Shown: positions 15,922 through 25,047, counted from the first letter of the stretch. The stretch is 64,000 bases of DNA from Limibacterium fermenti (GCF_041902845.1 NZ_CP159486.1:434001-498000), one strand, 5' to 3'. Translations and numbers: made by a program. Notes: generated from the sequence alone by a model not told the origin.

Positions 15922-16248
15922 AAAGATACTACTTAACTTCTTGTCCTAATTTTGGGGAGTATTATAGCTGAATGCGTTGGAGCCGGGAACGGTGTTACCT
16001 GTTCACCGGCATCCGCACACGGCGGAAACGTACCTGGTATTGCGGGGCGCCATCCGCGTGATGTTCTATAACGATAGCAAAGAGCAGACTTTCGAGTGCA
16101 TACTCGATCCCTTACAGCACGAATATGGTATCCATATTCCCGCCGGACAGTGGCATACATTGGAGGTGTTGGAAAGCGGCACGGTGATCTTCGAAGTGAA
16201 GGACGGCCCTTACACGCCTCTTGCTCCTGCCGATCTGCTTGAGTGAAT

Positions 16249-16295
16249 AGGACAAGTTACAGGACAAGTAACGGACAACTTACAAGACAACCTAC
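16249..16295. repeat. 12-bp direct repeats after the wbuC stop
   Basis: Four consecutive units resembling AGGACAAGTTAC (12, 12, 11 and 12 bp) follow the stop codon directly, with point differences between units. No coding potential. Confidence 0.75.
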
Positions 16296-16310
16296 TGTAA
16301 ATGTCAGTCT

Positions 16311-17360
16311 TTAAATCCCCAAAAACTTAAATGCGGGGGCGGGCTTGAAGGAGCCGCTGGCTTCGCCGTTATACGTTTGGTAATTGCCTAAGTCGAGTTT
16401 CATCGCATGCCCGTTTTCACTCAAATCGAAATCGCTGAGCTTTACCCAAAAGGTGTTAGGTGTTAGCGCGGTCTCGAAGTAATATACCCGGTTTTTCTGA
16501 TCGGACACCGAACGCCATCGGGTGGACGAAATGTTGGGCTCTGTCTCGGACGAGATGCCGAAAGGTACGGAGCAATTGCGGATCACGCTAAACACACTCG
16601 CAACGGATGTGCGGATGTCGTTGCTCTGTGGGATGGCATGGATGTAATACGATGCACGCACAAAACGGTCGGCGGCGCGATTCGTACCGGGAAGCATGAC
16701 CGTGCCCGGGATGCCTTTCCAGTATTCATTCAATGCCAGTTGTTGTTCAAACACGGGTGAATTAGTCATCACCACATACGAGGGATCATGGTGAATGACT
16801 AGCTTTCCGTCGATATATTCGAAGATGGCGTTATCTCCTTGTGCGTCGGACAACGAAAGGTGCAGCGTGGTGAATTTTTCCGTGCCGGGAACATAATCGC
16901 TTACGACAACAAAAGGTTCGCCCTTCAATTGGTTGACGGCTTCCTCTACTGTGGCGAAGTTATCCAATACATACTGCGCCCACAACGAGATGGATATTCC
17001 TTGCTTCGTTCCCTGCGGGTCGAAAGTGGGGTATTCCGACTCGACCAGCCACAAGATGTTTGCCACTAATCCTTTTTCGTTCATGCCGTCGGCGGTGGCG
17101 ATATCCCATGCGCTGGCGATGATGCTTCCATATTTCGAGGTCCATTTCGTTGAGAGCGGGCCGACCTCCCCACTACGTTCCATGCCTCGGGGAAAAACCC
17201 ATAAATTGGCATCGATTTCACTCTTCCAATCCATCGAACGCGCGGTGATCACCGTATTTTCCGGTCCCTTGTATACGACTCGTGTACATGCGCGGGACAA
17301 GGGAGAATGGGCAATACATAGTAAAAATACAAAGGAGAAGAACGCAATCGTTTTATTCAT
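16311..17360 (-). CDS. Choloylglycine hydrolase / penicillin V acylase-family Ntn hydrolase
   Basis: 349 aa with an N-terminal signal peptide ending SRA and then Cys25, which becomes the N-terminal nucleophile of the mature enzyme. The expected active-site Arg and Asp follow in ITARSMDW (R41, D44), and further conserved blocks are NEKGLVANILWL and the VMTNSPVFEQQLALNEYW region. These enzymes hydrolyse amide bonds of conjugated bile salts, penicillin V or acyl-homoserine lactones. Family members with signal peptides are typical of Bacteroidales. The substrate cannot be decided from sequence. It is the last gene of a minus-strand run behind the copper genes. Confidence 0.9.
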   Translation of the reverse strand: MNKTIAFFSFVFLLCIAHSPLSRACTRVVYKGPENTVITARSMDWKSEIDANLWVFPRGMERSGEVGPLSTKWTSKYGSIIASAWDIATADGMNEKGLVANILWLVESEYPTFDPQGTKQGISISLWAQYVLDNFATVEEAVNQLKGEPFVVVSDYVPGTEKFTTLHLSLSDAQGDNAIFEYIDGKLVIHHDPSYVVMTNSPVFEQQLALNEYWKGIPGTVMLPGTNRAADRFVRASYYIHAIPQSNDIRTSVASVFSVIRNCSVPFGISSETEPNISSTRWRSVSDQKNRVYYFETALTPNTFWVKLSDFDLSENGHAMKLDLGNYQTYNGEASGSFKPAPAFKFLGI

Positions 17361-17426
17361 ATTGAGTGGTTTTGTGATGTGTGATGTAAATCCATTATTT
17401 ATATCTCTTTAAACAACTTACGGCTG

Positions 17427-17639
17427 TCAGGCGATTTCTTCGGCTCGGAATCCCGTACGCTTGACTGTTTTTATAATGTCTTCGGCCGACAAGTCTTCGG
17501 TTTCCACCGTCAGGATCTTATCCGGATTGGAAATATCTACATTCCATGAGTGAATGCCCTCTTTCTTATCGAGAGCCGGAGTTACTTTTGCCAGGCAATT
17601 GCTACAATTGATCGTTGTTTTGAATCGTATTGTTTTCAT
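17427..17639 (-). CDS. CopZ-like heavy-metal-associated (HMA) domain protein
   Basis: 70 aa, exactly one HMA domain. The metal site is CxxC in TINCSNCLAKV (C12, C15), with the ferredoxin-like beta-alpha-beta pattern following (IHSWNVDI, then LTVETEDLSAEDIIKTVKRT). It lies 46 bp downstream of the copper ATPase gene in the same direction and probably delivers Cu(I) to it. The residue before the first Cys is Asn rather than the more usual Gly-Met, a minor variation. Confidence 0.88.
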   Translation of the reverse strand: MKTIRFKTTINCSNCLAKVTPALDKKEGIHSWNVDISNPDKILTVETEDLSAEDIIKTVKRTGFRAEEIA

Positions 17640-17685
17640 ATTCTTGTTATTAATTTACTAATCTCTAATCTCCATTCTCCAACCT

Positions 17686-20109
17686 CTATTCTCTCTTCCC
17701 CCTTAGCCGCAGACTGTTCGTTACCACGCTGACGGAACTCAGAGCCATGGCCGCCCCCGCAATCATCGGGTTGAGGAGGAATCCGCTCACGGGATAAAGG
17801 ACTCCTGCGGCGATGGGGATTCCTATTAAGTTATAAATAAACGCCCAGAAAAGATTTTGGCGGATGGTTCTTACCGTAGCTTGCGACAACGTGATAGCCC
17901 TCGGTATTTTGAGCAAATCGGATGAGATAATGGTCATCTTCGCCACATCCATCGCAATATCACTGCCCTTGCCCATGGCAATACTGACATCGGCTTGCGC
18001 CAATGCCCCGCTGTCGTTGATGCCGTCGCCCACCATCGCTACTTTTTTGCCTTCTTGCTGTAGCTGTTTTACCAAAGCGGCTTTTTCTTCCGGCAGTACA
18101 TTCCCTTTAAAGTGGGTGACACCGAGTTCGGCCGCCAATGCGGTCGCTACTTTTTCGTTGTCGCCGGTATAAATCGCTACTTCCACCCCCATTTTTTTTA
18201 GTTGGCTGATAGCCTCTTTCGAGGTGGGTTTCATTTTATCGGTGATTCCGATGACGCAAAGAGCCGTTTTTTCATCGGCACAGAGCGTGACGGTATGGGC
18301 GGCATCCAGTTCGTCAGCCAGTTGATTCTCAAGCTCGAGCGGGATGTCGATATCTTTTGAAGCGATAAAAGCTTCGTTGCCGATATAATATTTTTTACCG
18401 AGATACGTCCCTTCGATCCCTTTTCCGCTGACCTGTTCCACCTCAATACCTTCCAGTAGGGTGGCGACCGGCGAAAGAGCGGTCGTTATCGCTTCCGCCA
18501 ACGGGTGCTCCGAGCGGTACTCGATGCCGTAGAGAATGTCGCGATGCAAAGGGAGGGCGTCCGATGACCATAGAATGCCGGTTACTTCGGGTTTACCTTC
18601 GGTAATAGTGCCGGTTTTGTCCAACACCACGACATCGATTTGTTTGGCCGCTTCGAGACTTTCCGCGTCCTTAATGAGAATGCCTTCTTCGGCTCCCTTG
18701 CCGATACCGACCATGATGGCGGTGGGGGTGGCTAAACCGAGTGCGCAAGGGCAGGCGATAACCAACACGGTGACCATCGCTAGTAGTCCGTATACAAAAC
18801 CGTTTGCCCCGCCGAAGAGGAGCCAAGCGATAAAGCTGATAATAGCGATGGCGATGACAATCGGTACGAAAATGCCGGCGATTTTATCTACGAGCCGTTG
18901 TACGGGAGCTTTACTTCCCTGAGCCTCTTCCACCGTGCGGATAATATGCGCCAAAAGGGTGTCTTTGCCCACTTTTTGAGCCCGGAAGCGGAGGCTGCCT
19001 TTTTGATTAATGGTGCCGGCAAATACTTTCTCGCCTGCTTTTTTCTCTACCGGAATCGGTTCGCCGCTGATCATGCTTTCGTTTACAAAAGAGGTGCCGT
19101 CGGTCACTTCGCCGTCTACGGCAATGCGTTCGCCGGGTTTTACGAGGATGATATCGTCGATTTGGACATCGGCAATCGCTATTTCCGAAGGCAAGCCGTT
19201 TCTGAATACCGTTACAGTCGACGGTTGCAGTCCCATAAGCTTCTTAATGGCGCCCGAGGTGTTGCCCTTGGCCCGTGCTTCGAGGAGTTTGCCCAATAAA
19301 ATAAAGGTGATAATGACACCTGCCGCTTCAAAATAGACATGAGCCTCCAGTCCTCGGCTCTCCCAAAACTGGGGATAGAGCATATTGAAAACGCTGAATA
19401 AATAAGAGATACCCGTGCTGAGCGCTACCAGCGTGTCCATATTGGCCGATCGGTGGCGGGCTTGTTTCCAAGCGCCGACGAAAAACCGTCGTCCGAAAAT
19501 AAAAAGAATAGGGGTCGCCAACACCCACATGATCAGGTTGGCGTAAGGAGCATGCATAAAAGCCATTCCGATGATGACCAAAGGAATGGATAATGCGACG
19601 GAGAATAGCGTTTGGCGACGGAGTTTTTGATATTCTTTTTCTCGGATATGTTCAAGATTTTCGGCCGAGGCTTCCTTTTCCTCCACCAGCATATCGTATC
19701 CGATTTCTTCCAACGCGGATTTCATTTCTTGCGGAGAGGTGATTTCAGGCAGATATTCCACAGTCCCCTTACCGTTGGCATAGTTGACGGATGCAGACAA
19801 TACGCCCGGCACCATTTGCAGGATGTTTTGCGTGCTCGAGGCGCAAGCGGCGCAGGTCATCTTTAATACCGGGAAAGATTGCCGTTGCGCGGATATTTCC
19901 GCTCCGGAACGGCGGAGAACCGAAATGGCCGATTGGATGATTTCCGAGGTGTCGTCGGCTTGTTTCTTTTCGATGAAAAGAGTCACGGAACGGTCTGTGA
20001 GTTGGACGTCCGCCACACCTTTGATCGCACGGATGTCGCCGGCGGCTTGTTCCGGTTCATCGGCAGGACGGATCAGCCGGATGTCGATATGGGAATAATC
20101 GTAAGTCAT
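17686..20109 (-). CDS. copA: Copper-translocating P1B-type ATPase
   Basis: 807 aa inner-membrane pump that exports Cu(I) from the cytoplasm. Two N-terminal HMA-like regions are present. The first (residues 5-75) has lost its CxxC; the second has MTCAACASS (C86, C89). Further motifs are the transmembrane metal site CPC (453-455), the phosphorylated Asp in DKTGT (D497), the nucleotide-binding SEHPLAEAI, and GDGINDSGAL near the end of the P domain. The next gene upstream (deformylase-like) ends 88 bp before it and the HMA chaperone follows, suggesting one operon. Confidence 0.96.
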   Translation of the reverse strand: MTYDYSHIDIRLIRPADEPEQAAGDIRAIKGVADVQLTDRSVTLFIEKKQADDTSEIIQSAISVLRRSGAEISAQRQSFPVLKMTCAACASSTQNILQMVPGVLSASVNYANGKGTVEYLPEITSPQEMKSALEEIGYDMLVEEKEASAENLEHIREKEYQKLRRQTLFSVALSIPLVIIGMAFMHAPYANLIMWVLATPILFIFGRRFFVGAWKQARHRSANMDTLVALSTGISYLFSVFNMLYPQFWESRGLEAHVYFEAAGVIITFILLGKLLEARAKGNTSGAIKKLMGLQPSTVTVFRNGLPSEIAIADVQIDDIILVKPGERIAVDGEVTDGTSFVNESMISGEPIPVEKKAGEKVFAGTINQKGSLRFRAQKVGKDTLLAHIIRTVEEAQGSKAPVQRLVDKIAGIFVPIVIAIAIISFIAWLLFGGANGFVYGLLAMVTVLVIACPCALGLATPTAIMVGIGKGAEEGILIKDAESLEAAKQIDVVVLDKTGTITEGKPEVTGILWSSDALPLHRDILYGIEYRSEHPLAEAITTALSPVATLLEGIEVEQVSGKGIEGTYLGKKYYIGNEAFIASKDIDIPLELENQLADELDAAHTVTLCADEKTALCVIGITDKMKPTSKEAISQLKKMGVEVAIYTGDNEKVATALAAELGVTHFKGNVLPEEKAALVKQLQQEGKKVAMVGDGINDSGALAQADVSIAMGKGSDIAMDVAKMTIISSDLLKIPRAITLSQATVRTIRQNLFWAFIYNLIGIPIAAGVLYPVSGFLLNPMIAGAAMALSSVSVVTNSLRLRGKRE

Positions 20110-20197
20110 AAATGCTTTTCAAAAGAACAAAAATGAAGCGATTAAGTTCAATTGCACGACATCGGACGGGGACATTTCCTTTCGGGGAAGCGAGAGG

Positions 20198-20800
20198 CTA
20201 TTGCGCCGGACAGAGCTTGTCGATGAACAAGATTCCTTGCAGGTGATCATACTCGTGTTGGAAGATAACCGCTGTGAAATCCTCTTTCCGGCTATATCCT
20301 TCCAATCGTTCGCGATGGTGTTGGCCTTTTTCGTCCCAATATTCGACTTCAACCCAGGGAAAGCGCAGGGAGTTTCCTCCGGTATCGGGAATGGACAGGC
20401 AGCCGTCGCGTTCGAAACATATTTTGTTTACGGGGTGATCGATAATGCGCGGATTGATGGCTACGCACACGTCTTTCTCCGGATGATCGATGCGGGTGAA
20501 CAGGAATACGTTTTTAAGAATACCTGCCTGAGGTGCGGCAATACCTACTCCGCCGGCTACTTCCATCGTCGTTTTTAGCCGTTCGATGAGGAGTTGCAGG
20601 CTGGCATTGTGTGCTATGGAGTCGGTGTCGATATCGTTCGATTGCATACGAAGCATCAACGAATCGACGGGGTCGGTCGTTTGCAAAACGCGGAAAGGCG
20701 TTTGGGCATCACCGTTATGAATAATCTCTAATTCTCTTTCTGTAAACGGCGTCATAAAATGGATCGCTAAAAGGAGTGAAAATGCAATACTATGTATCAT
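20198..20800 (-). CDS. Peptide deformylase paralogue with an N-terminal hydrophobic segment
   Basis: 200 aa. All three deformylase motifs are present: GVGIAAPQ (84-91), DGCLS with metal ligand C134 (classical enzymes have EGCLS), and QHEYDH with H182 and H186. Deformylases normally remove the formyl group from nascent chains in the cytoplasm. Here the first 16 residues form a hydrophobic signal-like helix (SIAFSLLLAIHF), and about 60 residues precede the first conserved block, so this is probably an exported or membrane-tethered paralogue. It sits upstream of copA in the same direction. Whether it still acts on formyl-peptides is open. Confidence 0.88.
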   Translation of the reverse strand: MIHSIAFSLLLAIHFMTPFTERELEIIHNGDAQTPFRVLQTTDPVDSLMLRMQSNDIDTDSIAHNASLQLLIERLKTTMEVAGGVGIAAPQAGILKNVFLFTRIDHPEKDVCVAINPRIIDHPVNKICFERDGCLSIPDTGGNSLRFPWVEVEYWDEKGQHHRERLEGYSRKEDFTAVIFQHEYDHLQGILFIDKLCPAQ

Positions 20801-20865
20801 AAATAGTTTATCTTGAGTCTGTTTATCGAACGCCTCGCTCTAAGCTCATGGGTAATACGTGGATT

Positions 20866-21468
20866 TTATTGTTTTTTGAGATCGAAACCGAGTTGCAATC
20901 CGTCATACATATCGGTAAATGTGGTGATGGCCTTTAATTTGCTGTCATTCGTCATTGAACTGGCTATTTTGAGCAATTTCAGTAAATTGTCTGCATCGAA
21001 CAGTAATTGTAAGTTATTACCGGACTTCTTGACGGTTCCGTGGATTTTAGCCATGCCTTTATAGGTGAGTGTGATCTGTTTGGTCGCCTCTTCGACGGTA
21101 TATTTTCCGTTCAGCGGCATTTTTCCCAAATTCGCGTTATAGGTGTTGCCGTTGGAAAAAGCGAATTTACAAGTCCCTACTCCGATCCCGATCTTGGAAA
21201 GATAGTTGTCGAACTGGTTTTCCACCTGTTCGGCGGCAACGGCTCCTCCCATATTCTTTAAAATATTGTTACTTTCGAAATGACACGCCGATCCCTGATA
21301 ATTCCACTCTCCGGTTAAGTCTTGGGGTTGTACTTTCGACGTTTGCGTTACTTTATTCAAAACGCTGTTTATAATGGATTTGCCCGAAGATTGGGCATGA
21401 GTGAGAAAAAGAGGCGATAATAATATGATTCCTAAAATAATGCTGATTCTTATATTTTTACTTTTCAT
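20866..21468 (-). CDS. DUF4923 family exported protein
   Basis: 200 aa with a signal peptide (IILGIILLSPLFLTHAQS). The body is a lipocalin-like beta-rich domain with the family pattern LTGEWNYQGSACHFESNN near residues 51-68, then LGKMPLNGKYTV and ITLTYKGMAKIHGTV. The C-terminal half is helical and ends GLQLGFDLKKQ. DUF4923 is confined to Bacteroidota and has no known function. It is probably the first gene of the minus-strand run that continues into the deformylase-like and copper genes. Confidence 0.82.
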   Translation of the reverse strand: MKSKNIRISIILGIILLSPLFLTHAQSSGKSIINSVLNKVTQTSKVQPQDLTGEWNYQGSACHFESNNILKNMGGAVAAEQVENQFDNYLSKIGIGVGTCKFAFSNGNTYNANLGKMPLNGKYTVEEATKQITLTYKGMAKIHGTVKKSGNNLQLLFDADNLLKLLKIASSMTNDSKLKAITTFTDMYDGLQLGFDLKKQ

Positions 21469-21579
21469 TTTATTGCTTTTTTTTATTGAAAGAGTAAAAA
21501 TAATGCTTTTTCCGGAGCGAAGCGCTTCTTTTAAGAAACATTGGCAATAGACGCGGGGAAATTATCTACACCGGAAAAG

Positions 21580-21618
21580 GAAAAAACAAGAGGTTATCCG
21601 TTTATCACGAATAACCTC
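21580..21618 (-). terminator. Rho-independent terminator after the HEAT/DUF1080 gene
   Basis: On the minus strand a stem GAGGTTATTCGT / ACGGATAACCTC is followed by TTGTTTTTT. It lies 26 bp downstream of the DUF1080 gene stop and closes that operon. Confidence 0.8.
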
Positions 21619-21643
21619 CCGCAGAGTAAAAGATAAAATGTTT

Positions 21644-24600
21644 TTATAACTGCTTTATGCGGATGTTTTTGAACTTGACTTCGGAGCCATGTCCCAGAAA
21701 CCCGATATGTCCTTTTTTGTTAAACAAGCCCGGATGTTGTTTCCCGTCGGGCGTCCCGTTTTTAGCGGCTTCACGAATATTTCCGTCGACGATGGTATTT
21801 CCGTTGAGAATAACCTTGATATGGTCACCGTCGGCAATTACTTCCTGGTAGTTCCACTCACCGGTGGGTTTCAAAAAACCTCTTTTAGCCGGAATTACCC
21901 CGTACACCGATCCGTGGTACTGGTAAACTTGCAGGTCTTTGTATACCGGCGCTTCGTTATCGAGGATTTGTAACTCCATGCCTACGTAAGCGGCATCGCC
22001 TTCGGTTGGGGTACGTATCCCCAATCCGTTATTGGCCCCGGGCGTAAGCATAAATTCAAAACGCAGTGCAAAATTATCGAATTCGTCTTTCGAGTAAAGA
22101 TTGCCGCCGAAGCTTTTGCTCGGATGCATTACGATAATTCCGTCTTCCATCACGTAATCTTTGGTGTTCCCGATCCACTCATGCATGTTTGTTCCGTCGA
22201 ACAACATCCGGAAGCCTTCCTTTTCTTCCTCTTTCGAGAGCGTGAACGGTTGCGGGCGGTCTAACTCGCGAAGGTAAATATCGCGATAGGCCACTTTGCT
22301 TCCATGCGCTTGTAATTCGATTTGTTCCATCGGGAAAATCGACTGATTTCGATCCCAGTAGTTCTCCAGAATGACATTATCGGTCACTAACTCGCCATTG
22401 AGCCATACCGATACCCGGTCGCCTACCATACGGATGCGGAAGGTGTTCCATTCGCCAACTTTCAGATCGGCGACTTTCAGCGGCTTGCTCGGATGGGTCT
22501 GATTGTTGTATAATCCTCCCGAACCGACTTGTGCTCCGACGTTTACACGGGCCGTATCCCATATCTGTACCTGAGGAGTACCGCGCAGATAAATACCTGC
22601 ATCGGGTTCCGCTCCCGGATAGAGTTTCCAATCTATCACCATGTCAAAGTCGCCGTATTGCTTTGCGGTACAAAGGTTATCGAATCCTTTGCCGTCGAAA
22701 ACAATCAGTCCGTCTTCCACTTTCCAGTCGGCAGCCATCTGTTTGTCGGCTTTCACCTGGGCATTGGTCAATTCGCGCGTACTCATTTGCGCCCTTTTCA
22801 GAGGATTCTCCACTAATCCTTTCCAACCCTCGAGGTTGCGGCCGTTGAACAGGGAGAAGTATCCCCCTTCCTGCGGATGCTCGGAAAGGTATTTTTGGAT
22901 GGATTGGCGTTGGTAATCGGCATCAGGATTGCTAAGAGTCTTGCCGGCTTTGTTCAAAAGGTCAGTGGTTATCTTTCCCGAGAAGGAAGGATTGTTAATC
23001 GCCAAATTCATGACGGCTTGTGCCGCCGATTCGCTCAACGCAGGACGGTCCATAAACGGTGCAGCGAACAGCATCGCTTGATACATGCCCGTATTCGGTA
23101 ACAACCGGAGAATCGCGTTTTTTTGCGTATCGTTTGTTGCGAACTGCATCGCTTCGCGCAGGAAGAGGTATTTTACGGCGCCGGTTTTATCGGAAGAAGC
23201 GACCTTTTGCACAATGGCCTGCACCACGGCGCCGGTTTCCTCGGCGTCTTTACCCGTGCGGGCAATGTCGAGTAGGGGATACACCACATCAAACGAGGGC
23301 CATTGTTGCAAAGCTTGCAGTGCCGCTTGTTTGGTTGCGCCGGTTTCGTTTTTTTGCGCCTCGATGAGTTGTTGTAGCGCTTGTTGCGAACGGCTGTTAG
23401 CCAAAGCGCTATAGTAAAGATGCTTGTTTGGCGAGGAATTCATCTTTTCCGTGACGAGTTGCCACTGCTGCTGTGCGGGAAGATACGATAACGCTGCATT
23501 GAGGGCCTGCTGAATATCCGGGGTATAAGCTGCATCCGATTGCTCGAGTAGCAGGAAGAGGTCATTCAGGTTTCGATCGGTCACGACGTGTTGCAATGTC
23601 CGTGCCGCCTCGGCCTTAACCGTTGGGTTGTCTTTGAATAATTGGTTGTATACCAAATTGTATTGGCTTTCCATCTTCCGTCCGGCTATTAATTGCAATG
23701 CTGCGATCTGTCCGGCCGTCGAACTCTTGTCGAACATCGAAGCCAGCGTATAGGAGATGTCTCCTGTATGTTCTGATAACACTTGCTTGGCTAAGCCGAT
23801 GGTTTGTTCCTCATCGCTTGTCAGTAACCCGCCTAAAGCGGTAAGCGCTTCGGGAGTACCGATATTTGCCAGCGAACGGACTGCCGCCTTCTGTACCATC
23901 TTATCGGAAGCATACAGATGAGCCGTTATGGCCGGAAGGGCATTCGTTACGGCATGTTGTCCCAACCAATAGAGGATGGCGGTTTGTTTTCCGGATGAAG
24001 GCTGTGAGTTGAGCTCTTTTACAATGAGTTCTCCTGCTTTTGTATCTTTTTCGTAAGGATAGGCATTCAATACGGTTGTGAGGTAAGCAATGTCGCCATC
24101 CTTCAAGGCCGCTTTGAGAATTGCGTTCTTGTCACCGGCCGGCAAAGAAAGAAGGATGCGTGTAGCTGTCGTTTTCAAATCTTGACGGTTTACTTTTTCA
24201 GCATTTTTAAGGAGTTGCGATGCTTCTTTCTGTGCGGTTTTGGGATCTGTCGAAGCCAACCGGGCGATCAGCGTCACGTAGGCTCCTGTCGCATCATCTT
24301 TGGTATAAGCGTATCCGGCTTCTTGCGCCGCCGTACGGAGCGCTTTTACCGATTGTTTGGTCCCGGTATTGGCTAAAGCGGTGTATAGAACCTTCCGGTC
24401 ATTGTTGTCTTGAGAATTTTGTGCGAGCAGGGTTAATAGTGCGGGCTCGGCCGGAGAATATCCGGTTTCGCCAAGGGCATTGACAAGATGGCGTTTTATT
24501 TCGGGAGACGAGGCAGTCGTCAAAGCTGTCAATAAAGCTTGAGCAGCCTTGCCGGATCGGATTGAAACCAACGCTTGAGCAGCGGGATCCGAAAGACGTT

Positions 24601-25027
24601 CATCATTTAGAAAGCCTGTTAAGGAGGAGATCGTATTGTCGTTCCCGATCTTACCCAGTTGGCGGAGGATAAAAGCCTTGATTTCCGCATCGAAAGGTTG
24701 TTGTAGGGCTTTTTCGTAAGCTCCGGCGGCAACTGTCCGTTTGGCGGGGTCGTTGGCTACGAAATGGGTCCAACCGCTGATGGCATATTCCGCTGCAGCG
24801 TTGTTATCCTTTCCCGGAGGGTTGAGGTGTCCGATAAGCGACAATAATCCTTCCTCGCCGGTAGAAGTCAAGTCCGTTAGTAATGAATTATATTGTTTTT
24901 GATTTTCTGCCGGGAATTGTGCCAGGGCATCGGCTATAATCGTAGCTTGCGTCCTGTTCTGCGGCGTTTGTGCCTGCAAACTCATCGCTATAAACAAGCA
25001 TGAGATAAATAGGATATGTTGTTTCAT
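21644..25027 (-). CDS. HEAT-repeat protein with two DUF1080 (3-keto-disaccharide hydrolase) domains
   Basis: 1127 aa with a signal peptide (LFIACLFIAMSL-type hydrophobic start). Residues about 60-700 are alpha-helical HEAT-like repeats, for example VQKAAVRSLANIGTPEALTA. Residues about 722-930 and 937-1127 are two DUF1080 domains, each beginning with a jelly-roll start (FSLFNGRNLEGW and FRMLFDGTNMHEW) and containing the YLRGTPQVQIWD / GLGIRTPTEG strands. DUF1080 domains act on 3-keto-glycosides. Fusion to a long HEAT solenoid is unusual and suggests a scaffold. It is followed on the minus strand by a terminator and preceded by a Gfo/Idh/MocA gene 20 bp upstream. Confidence 0.9.
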   Translation of the reverse strand: MKQHILFISCLFIAMSLQAQTPQNRTQATIIADALAQFPAENQKQYNSLLTDLTSTGEEGLLSLIGHLNPPGKDNNAAAEYAISGWTHFVANDPAKRTVAAGAYEKALQQPFDAEIKAFILRQLGKIGNDNTISSLTGFLNDERLSDPAAQALVSIRSGKAAQALLTALTTASSPEIKRHLVNALGETGYSPAEPALLTLLAQNSQDNNDRKVLYTALANTGTKQSVKALRTAAQEAGYAYTKDDATGAYVTLIARLASTDPKTAQKEASQLLKNAEKVNRQDLKTTATRILLSLPAGDKNAILKAALKDGDIAYLTTVLNAYPYEKDTKAGELIVKELNSQPSSGKQTAILYWLGQHAVTNALPAITAHLYASDKMVQKAAVRSLANIGTPEALTALGGLLTSDEEQTIGLAKQVLSEHTGDISYTLASMFDKSSTAGQIAALQLIAGRKMESQYNLVYNQLFKDNPTVKAEAARTLQHVVTDRNLNDLFLLLEQSDAAYTPDIQQALNAALSYLPAQQQWQLVTEKMNSSPNKHLYYSALANSRSQQALQQLIEAQKNETGATKQAALQALQQWPSFDVVYPLLDIARTGKDAEETGAVVQAIVQKVASSDKTGAVKYLFLREAMQFATNDTQKNAILRLLPNTGMYQAMLFAAPFMDRPALSESAAQAVMNLAINNPSFSGKITTDLLNKAGKTLSNPDADYQRQSIQKYLSEHPQEGGYFSLFNGRNLEGWKGLVENPLKRAQMSTRELTNAQVKADKQMAADWKVEDGLIVFDGKGFDNLCTAKQYGDFDMVIDWKLYPGAEPDAGIYLRGTPQVQIWDTARVNVGAQVGSGGLYNNQTHPSKPLKVADLKVGEWNTFRIRMVGDRVSVWLNGELVTDNVILENYWDRNQSIFPMEQIELQAHGSKVAYRDIYLRELDRPQPFTLSKEEEKEGFRMLFDGTNMHEWIGNTKDYVMEDGIIVMHPSKSFGGNLYSKDEFDNFALRFEFMLTPGANNGLGIRTPTEGDAAYVGMELQILDNEAPVYKDLQVYQYHGSVYGVIPAKRGFLKPTGEWNYQEVIADGDHIKVILNGNTIVDGNIREAAKNGTPDGKQHPGLFNKKGHIGFLGHGSEVKFKNIRIKQL

Positions 25028-25047
25028 TGTTTTGATAATTAATTGAA

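Larger units (their letters stand above)
14569..15966 (-). mobile_element. IS3-family insertion sequence, 1398 bp, with 25-bp inverted repeats
   Basis: Terminal repeats are 14569-14593 and 15942-15966, sharing TACTCCCC and TAGGACA with 6 differences in 25 bp. A 3-bp target duplication GCT lies at 14566-14568 and 15967-15969. The two transposase frames are on the minus strand. A palindromic stretch (14700-14743, TAGCTCAT...ATGAGCTA) lies between orfB and the left end and may act as a terminator. Confidence 0.95.
14453..16246 (+). pseudogene. wbuC: WbuC-family cupin gene split by an IS3 element
   Basis: The first 39 codons (14453-14568) read MINEELLNEV and RLRMNHNFHD after the initial residues. 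The rest (15967/15970-16246) reads LNALEPGTVLPVHRHPHTAE, TYLVLRGAIRVMFYN and HIPAGQWHTLEVLES. Removing the insertion and one copy of the GCT duplication restores an uninterrupted frame of about 130 aa (RLLNALEPG across the junction), the normal size of a WbuC cupin. The cupin histidines (HRHPH) and the later H of WHTLEV are intact. WbuC proteins accompany O-antigen clusters; their reaction is not established here. The gene is inactivated. Confidence 0.92.

Noticed and set aside
19010..20136. Long plus-strand frames opposite copA
   Set aside because: They are shadows of the copA codons with no start signal or recognisable domain.
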